A DNA stretch of 64,000 bases from positions 496,001 through 560,000 of the forward strand of contig NZ_QLMJ01000001.1 in NCBI RefSeq assembly GCF_003259845.1, read 5' to 3'. Shown here one piece after another: positions 61,601-64,000 of the stretch; the stretch's first letter is position 1; each line of letters starts with the position of its first letter. A model generated the notes under the pieces. The model saw nothing but the letters and a program-made list of their open reading frames with translations, was not told where the DNA came from and did not search any database. Origin of the DNA: Actinoplanes lutulentus. GTDB taxonomy: Bacteria > Actinomycetota > Actinomycetes > Mycobacteriales > Micromonosporaceae. A program made the translations under genes and the position numbers.

Positions 61601-61870
61601 CTGTGTCACCGCGTCGCCGGCACCGAGCAGCCGCCGCAGCCGGGACACCAGCGACTGCAGGGCGTTGGCCGGGTCAGCGGGCCGGTCGTCCGGCCAGAGC
61701 GCGTCGGTGAGCTGCGCCGGGGTGACCGGGCGGCCACCGGCGAGGGCGAGCAGGACCAGCAGGCCCCGGATCCGGGCGCCGGGCAGCGGCACGTCGGCGT
61801 CGCCGCGGCGCACGCTCAGCGCACCGAGCAGCCCGACCCGCAGTTCACCGCGGTCCCCGTTCTCGCTCAC
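58628..61870 (-). CDS. AfsR/SARP-type large regulator (OmpR-BTAD-NB-ARC)
   Basis: From GTG 61870 (GAGGA eight bases upstream) the protein is 1080 residues. Order: an OmpR-type winged helix (LRVGLLGALSVRRGDADVPL..LTDALWPDDRPADPANALQSLVSRLRRLLG, about 8-90), a BTAD helical domain (about 95-240), an NB-ARC/AAA ATPase (Walker A VTVLGPGGAGKTRLALEAARR, near 295; ILFVVDNCEHL), then helical TPR-like repeats to the end. Such proteins activate secondary-metabolite or membrane-transport genes in response to ATP-dependent signals. It converges on the DrrAB-type exporter. Confidence 0.86.
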   Translation of the reverse strand: MSENGDRGELRVGLLGALSVRRGDADVPLPGARIRGLLVLLALAGGRPVTPAQLTDALWPDDRPADPANALQSLVSRLRRLLGAGDAVTQTEGGYRLAVAATGVDVTRFDRLGTTGRERLRAGDPAGAAVALGEAIALLRGPIAPELAEVVPAQATRIARTIVDTTADLAEAEIALGHAERAGARLTALLAEHPLDERLAALLIDALAAQGRQADALAVYERIRADLADHLGADPGAALRDRHLRMLRGAERVPKEGVREAPGAPPTNLPAPLTSFIGRDHDLARVDDLLAAGRLVTVLGPGGAGKTRLALEAARRRGGGYRDGAWLIDLASVTEPAKVGAAMVAAAGLRGSALFETANRVRAERDDLDVLADRLNGREILFVVDNCEHLIDAVAHLISALLVRCPSLRILATSREPLAIDGESLVPLGPLGLPPADAGPAEAAQAPAVRLFAERAGAVRPDFTIDAGTVRDIVQIVRGLDGLPLALELAAARLRTLALPELAAGLSDRFRLLTTGSRTAQPRHRTLRAVIAWSWNLLSDDERTLAERVAVLPGGVTARSAAAVIGGSERDVADLLAGLVDRSLLQLAPDGGRYRMLETLREYGIERLTEQGILDDVRGLAARHLSALVAEQDPLLRGADQIGALAVLRAEYDNILAALRHLCDTGNAQGAISLAMDLCWYWQMFGREADAGYWLSEALAVPGDADPLYIDLAEAVMVLHRTGREPEHLTESNDQRKARVRYLADRLLRHGELPGPQGVIAVVMLYYAGESEIADVRINRLVEGDDPWISALARMFRAQVAENNGDLVRVGADVTASLDGFRTVGDRWGQATVLPLRALLRQYEGDLDGALADLTAAKMLARQFGAMDLADEVFIHLRWADLHLRRGEPEKAAIAVAEARSAAERSDSLEMALLVDALEAGMLISQGELVGAEELLENAAHGLGIGENNLPLMGGDHGRAIIGSVRASLAIRKNDPETAENELKSAYVAAVETEDMPILAMVAVAASGLAALRGQFRDAAVLLGAAARLRGSHDRTDLNIIHVTARARAGLGDEGFTEAYAAGWTLESPAALTQVDPSLL

Positions 61871-61965
61871 GACTCCGATCCTCTCGCGCGCTGTCGAGCG
61901 ATCCCACATCCGGGTCGTTTCGGCGACGTTAGGCGTCTCAGCGCACTCTCAGTTCCCGGCTGCTC

Positions 61966-62655
61966 TCAGTTCTCGGCGGCGTATGCCTCGACCTTCTCGG
62001 TGTCGCCGGCCACGATCAGGACGGCGCCTTCGGGGACGGTGGTCTCGGGTCGGGCGTACACGAAATCCTCGCCGGGCCGTTTCGTGCCGACCACCGTGAC
62101 CCCCCACTTGGTGCGCAGCGCGAGCTGCGCGAGGGTTCGTCCTCCGGCGCCCTTCGGCGCGCGGACCTTGGCGATCGCGAAGCCGTCGTCGAACTCGATG
62201 TAGTCGAGCATCCGGCCGCTGATCAGGTGCGCGACGCGCTCACCCATCTCGGACTCGGGATAGATCACGTGGTCGGCGCCGACCTGGGAGAGGATCTTGC
62301 CGTGTTTGACGCTTGTCGCTTTCGCCCAGATCTCCGGGACGCCGAGCTCGGCGAGCGCGAGCACGGTCAGCACGCTCGTCTCCAGGTTGGTGCCGATGCC
62401 GACGACGGCACGCGGGAAGTCCTGGATGCCGAGCTGGCGCAGCGCGTCCTCGTCGGTCGAGTCGGCCTCCACCACCTGGGTGAGCCGGTCCGACCAGTCG
62501 AGCACGATGCGCGGGTCGCTGTCGACGCCGAGCACTTCGTACCCGAGGTCGAGCAGGGCCTCGGCGACCGAGCCGCCGAACCGGCCGAGGCCGATCACGG
62601 CGACGTTGGTGCCCTCGGGCTTTTCCGTCTTCTTGTCAGCGCGTTTCTCAGCCAA
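61966..62655 (-). CDS. TrkA/KtrA-type potassium uptake regulatory subunit
   Basis: The 229-residue cytoplasmic protein has an RCK_N domain (VAVIGLGRFGGSVAEALLDLGYEVLGVDSD, nucleotide-binding GxGxxG) and an RCK_C domain (KGAGGRTLAQLALRTKWGVTVVGTKRPG). It gates the TrkH/KtrB channel in response to nucleotide binding. Its start overlaps the end of the channel gene by eight bases, so the two are one operon. Confidence 0.92.
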   Translation of the reverse strand: MAEKRADKKTEKPEGTNVAVIGLGRFGGSVAEALLDLGYEVLGVDSDPRIVLDWSDRLTQVVEADSTDEDALRQLGIQDFPRAVVGIGTNLETSVLTVLALAELGVPEIWAKATSVKHGKILSQVGADHVIYPESEMGERVAHLISGRMLDYIEFDDGFAIAKVRAPKGAGGRTLAQLALRTKWGVTVVGTKRPGEDFVYARPETTVPEGAVLIVAGDTEKVEAYAAEN

Positions 62656-63982
62656 CTAGGGGTCTCTCCTCCGGGTATCGGTAGAGGCGGCGCCGGGTGT
62701 TCAGCGCGATCGCGGTGCCGACCGCGATCGTGCCGACCCGGCCGCAGAACATCAGCACGACCAGGACGACCTGTGCGGACGGCGGCAGGCTGGGCGTGAT
62801 GCCGGTGCTCAGCCCGACGGTCGCGAACGCCGAGGTGACCTCGAACAGGGCCTTGTCGAACGGAACGTTCTCGGTCAGCGCGTCCAGCACGACGGTACCG
62901 GTCCCGACCAGGGCCACACCCATCAGCGCCACGGTCATGGCCTGCCGCTGGGTCTCCTCGGCGATCCGGCGCTTGCGGACCACGACGTCCGGCTCACCGC
63001 GGATCTCAGCCCAGATCACGTACGCGAGCAGCAGGAACGTCGTGAGCTTGATACCGCCGGCGGTGCTCGCGCTGCCGCCACCGATGAACATCAGGCCGGT
63101 GGTGACAGCGATCGTCTCGCTGTTCAGCTGGCCCAGGTCGACGCTGTTGAAGCCGCCGGAGCGGGTCATGATGTCCTGGGTGAAAGCGGTCAGCATCTTC
63201 GCCGGTACGCCGAGTGGGCCGAGCGTCCCCGGGTTGCGCCACTCCATCGCCAGGAACGTGGCGAAGCCGAAGGCGGTCAGCAACAGGCTGCCGGCGACGG
63301 TCAGGAACGTGTGCGTCGACCAGCTCTTCGGCGTCCGCCACTCGCGGAACAGCTCGAACAGCACCGGAAAACCGATCGAGCCACCGAGTACGCCGAACGC
63401 CAGCGGCAGGCAGATCCACGGGTCGGTCACGAACCGGATGAGACTGTCCGGGTACAGCGCGAATCCGGCGTTGTTGAAGGCCTGCACGGCGTGGAAGACC
63501 GCGTACCAGAGGGCTTTGCCGAACGAATAGTCGTACCCAAGCCAGAAACGCAGGGTGAGCACGACGGCGATGGCGCCTTCGCAGACGAGCATGACCATCG
63601 CGACCCGGCGGAGTACGGCGGCGATGTTGCCGCCGGAGAGGCCGGCGCTCTCGGCCTGGGCCATCAGGCGGCCGCGCAGGCCGAGCCGGCGCGAGACGAG
63701 CAGGCTGAGCAGGGTGGCCAGGGTCATGATGCCGAAGCCGCCGATCTGCGACAGCACGGTCAGCAGCACGTGGCCGAACGGCGTCCAGTACGTCGGGGTG
63801 TCGACCACGGCCAGGCCGGTGACGCAGACCGCGGAGGCGGCGGTGAAGAGCGCGGTGACGAACGGCGCGTGGCCGGGCTCGGCACGGGCGGCCGGCAGCA
63901 TCATCAACGCGGTGCCGATCGCGATCGCGCCGAGGAAGGCGAGCGGGACGATCCGCGCCGGATGCTGCCAGGGTGAACGCAC
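62648..63982 (-). CDS. TrkH/KtrB-type potassium channel subunit (5' end may lie outside)
   Basis: The 444-residue membrane protein shows the repeated M1-P-M2 units: filters near FTAASAVCVTGLAVVD, AFNNAGFALYPDSL, TRSGGFNSVDLG and FATVGLSTGITP. This is the K+ translocating subunit partnering the RCK protein. The GTG at 63982 has no ribosome binding site and the frame stays open to base 64000 (TSNNLP), so the true start may be just beyond the window. Confidence 0.9.
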   Translation of the reverse strand: MRSPWQHPARIVPLAFLGAIAIGTALMMLPAARAEPGHAPFVTALFTAASAVCVTGLAVVDTPTYWTPFGHVLLTVLSQIGGFGIMTLATLLSLLVSRRLGLRGRLMAQAESAGLSGGNIAAVLRRVAMVMLVCEGAIAVVLTLRFWLGYDYSFGKALWYAVFHAVQAFNNAGFALYPDSLIRFVTDPWICLPLAFGVLGGSIGFPVLFELFREWRTPKSWSTHTFLTVAGSLLLTAFGFATFLAMEWRNPGTLGPLGVPAKMLTAFTQDIMTRSGGFNSVDLGQLNSETIAVTTGLMFIGGGSASTAGGIKLTTFLLLAYVIWAEIRGEPDVVVRKRRIAEETQRQAMTVALMGVALVGTGTVVLDALTENVPFDKALFEVTSAFATVGLSTGITPSLPPSAQVVLVVLMFCGRVGTIAVGTAIALNTRRRLYRYPEERPLVG

Positions 63983-64000
63983 CGGGAGATTATTGCTGGT

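Noticed and set aside
1..64000. tRNA, rRNA, CRISPR arrays, transposases, prophage or integrase genes
   Set aside because: None could be supported anywhere in the window; repeats found are intragenic, tandem or palindromic, not spacer arrays.

Overview
The window is about 70% GC, with G/C-rich third codon positions, frequent GTG/TTG starts, a DivIVA/Wag31-type protein, F420/LLM-type oxidoreductases, an AfsR-type regulator and no phage or IS genes. This points to a chromosomal segment of a filamentous actinobacterium. A member of the Micromonosporaceae close to Actinoplanes fits best, but the genus is inference. I see no rRNA, tRNA, CRISPR array or transposase.

Bases 1-28300 hold mixed accessory and envelope genes. 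They include the 3' end of an acyl-CoA dehydrogenase, a DivIVA protein, an SGNH hydrolase, two lipoproteins (one resembling the copper monooxygenase PHM with all six copper ligands), an LLM oxidoreductase, an esterase, an aldo/keto reductase and catalase. A cellobiose phosphorylase follows, preceded by a perfect CebR box. Next come a PadR/membrane-protein pair with an internal duplication, a Tat-exported intradiol dioxygenase-like lipoprotein, and ACC deaminase with a GntR regulator. The block ends with a lysyl-oxidase-like secreted protein beside a 1988-residue DUF11-type surface protein.

Bases 28300-55700 are the coherent part: a steroid (cholesterol-type) catabolic locus. Enzymes resembling the mycobacterial side-chain set (FadD19, EchA19, a FadA5-like thiolase, FadE26/FadE27) sit with the C/D-ring set (EchA20, IpdA, IpdB, IpdC, an IpdF-like SDR, two further SDRs) and with an operon syntenic to Rv3531c-Rv3530c-Rv3529c. 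A KstR2-type TetR regulator is encoded inside. Two operator families can be read directly: TnnAACnnGTTnnA (KstR-type; exact at 30472, 36487, 41977 and 48037, one mismatch at 48082 and 54872) and AnCAAGnnCTTGnT-like boxes (KstR2-type; 30509, 31170, 37260). The first family lies before the alcohol and aldehyde dehydrogenases and the side-chain genes; the second lies before kstR2, the SDR operon and the echA20-ipdABC operon. FadE27 is about half its usual length.

Bases 49100-52200 interrupt this locus with a gene-free stretch of nested inverted repeats, an ABC exporter whose ribosome binding site lies in a hairpin, and a cold-shock gene with an intrinsic terminator in its leader. Bases 55700-64000 hold a sulfotransferase, a DrrAB-type exporter, a large AfsR/SARP-type regulator and a TrkA/TrkH potassium uptake pair running off the right edge.

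Two diverged copies of an intergenic element with CAGATCTTG/CAAGATCTG inverted ends (18857-19062 and 40583-40706) are the only dispersed repeat I found. Gene symbols in the steroid block rest on remembered similarity to Mycobacterium tuberculosis proteins and were not checked by search.
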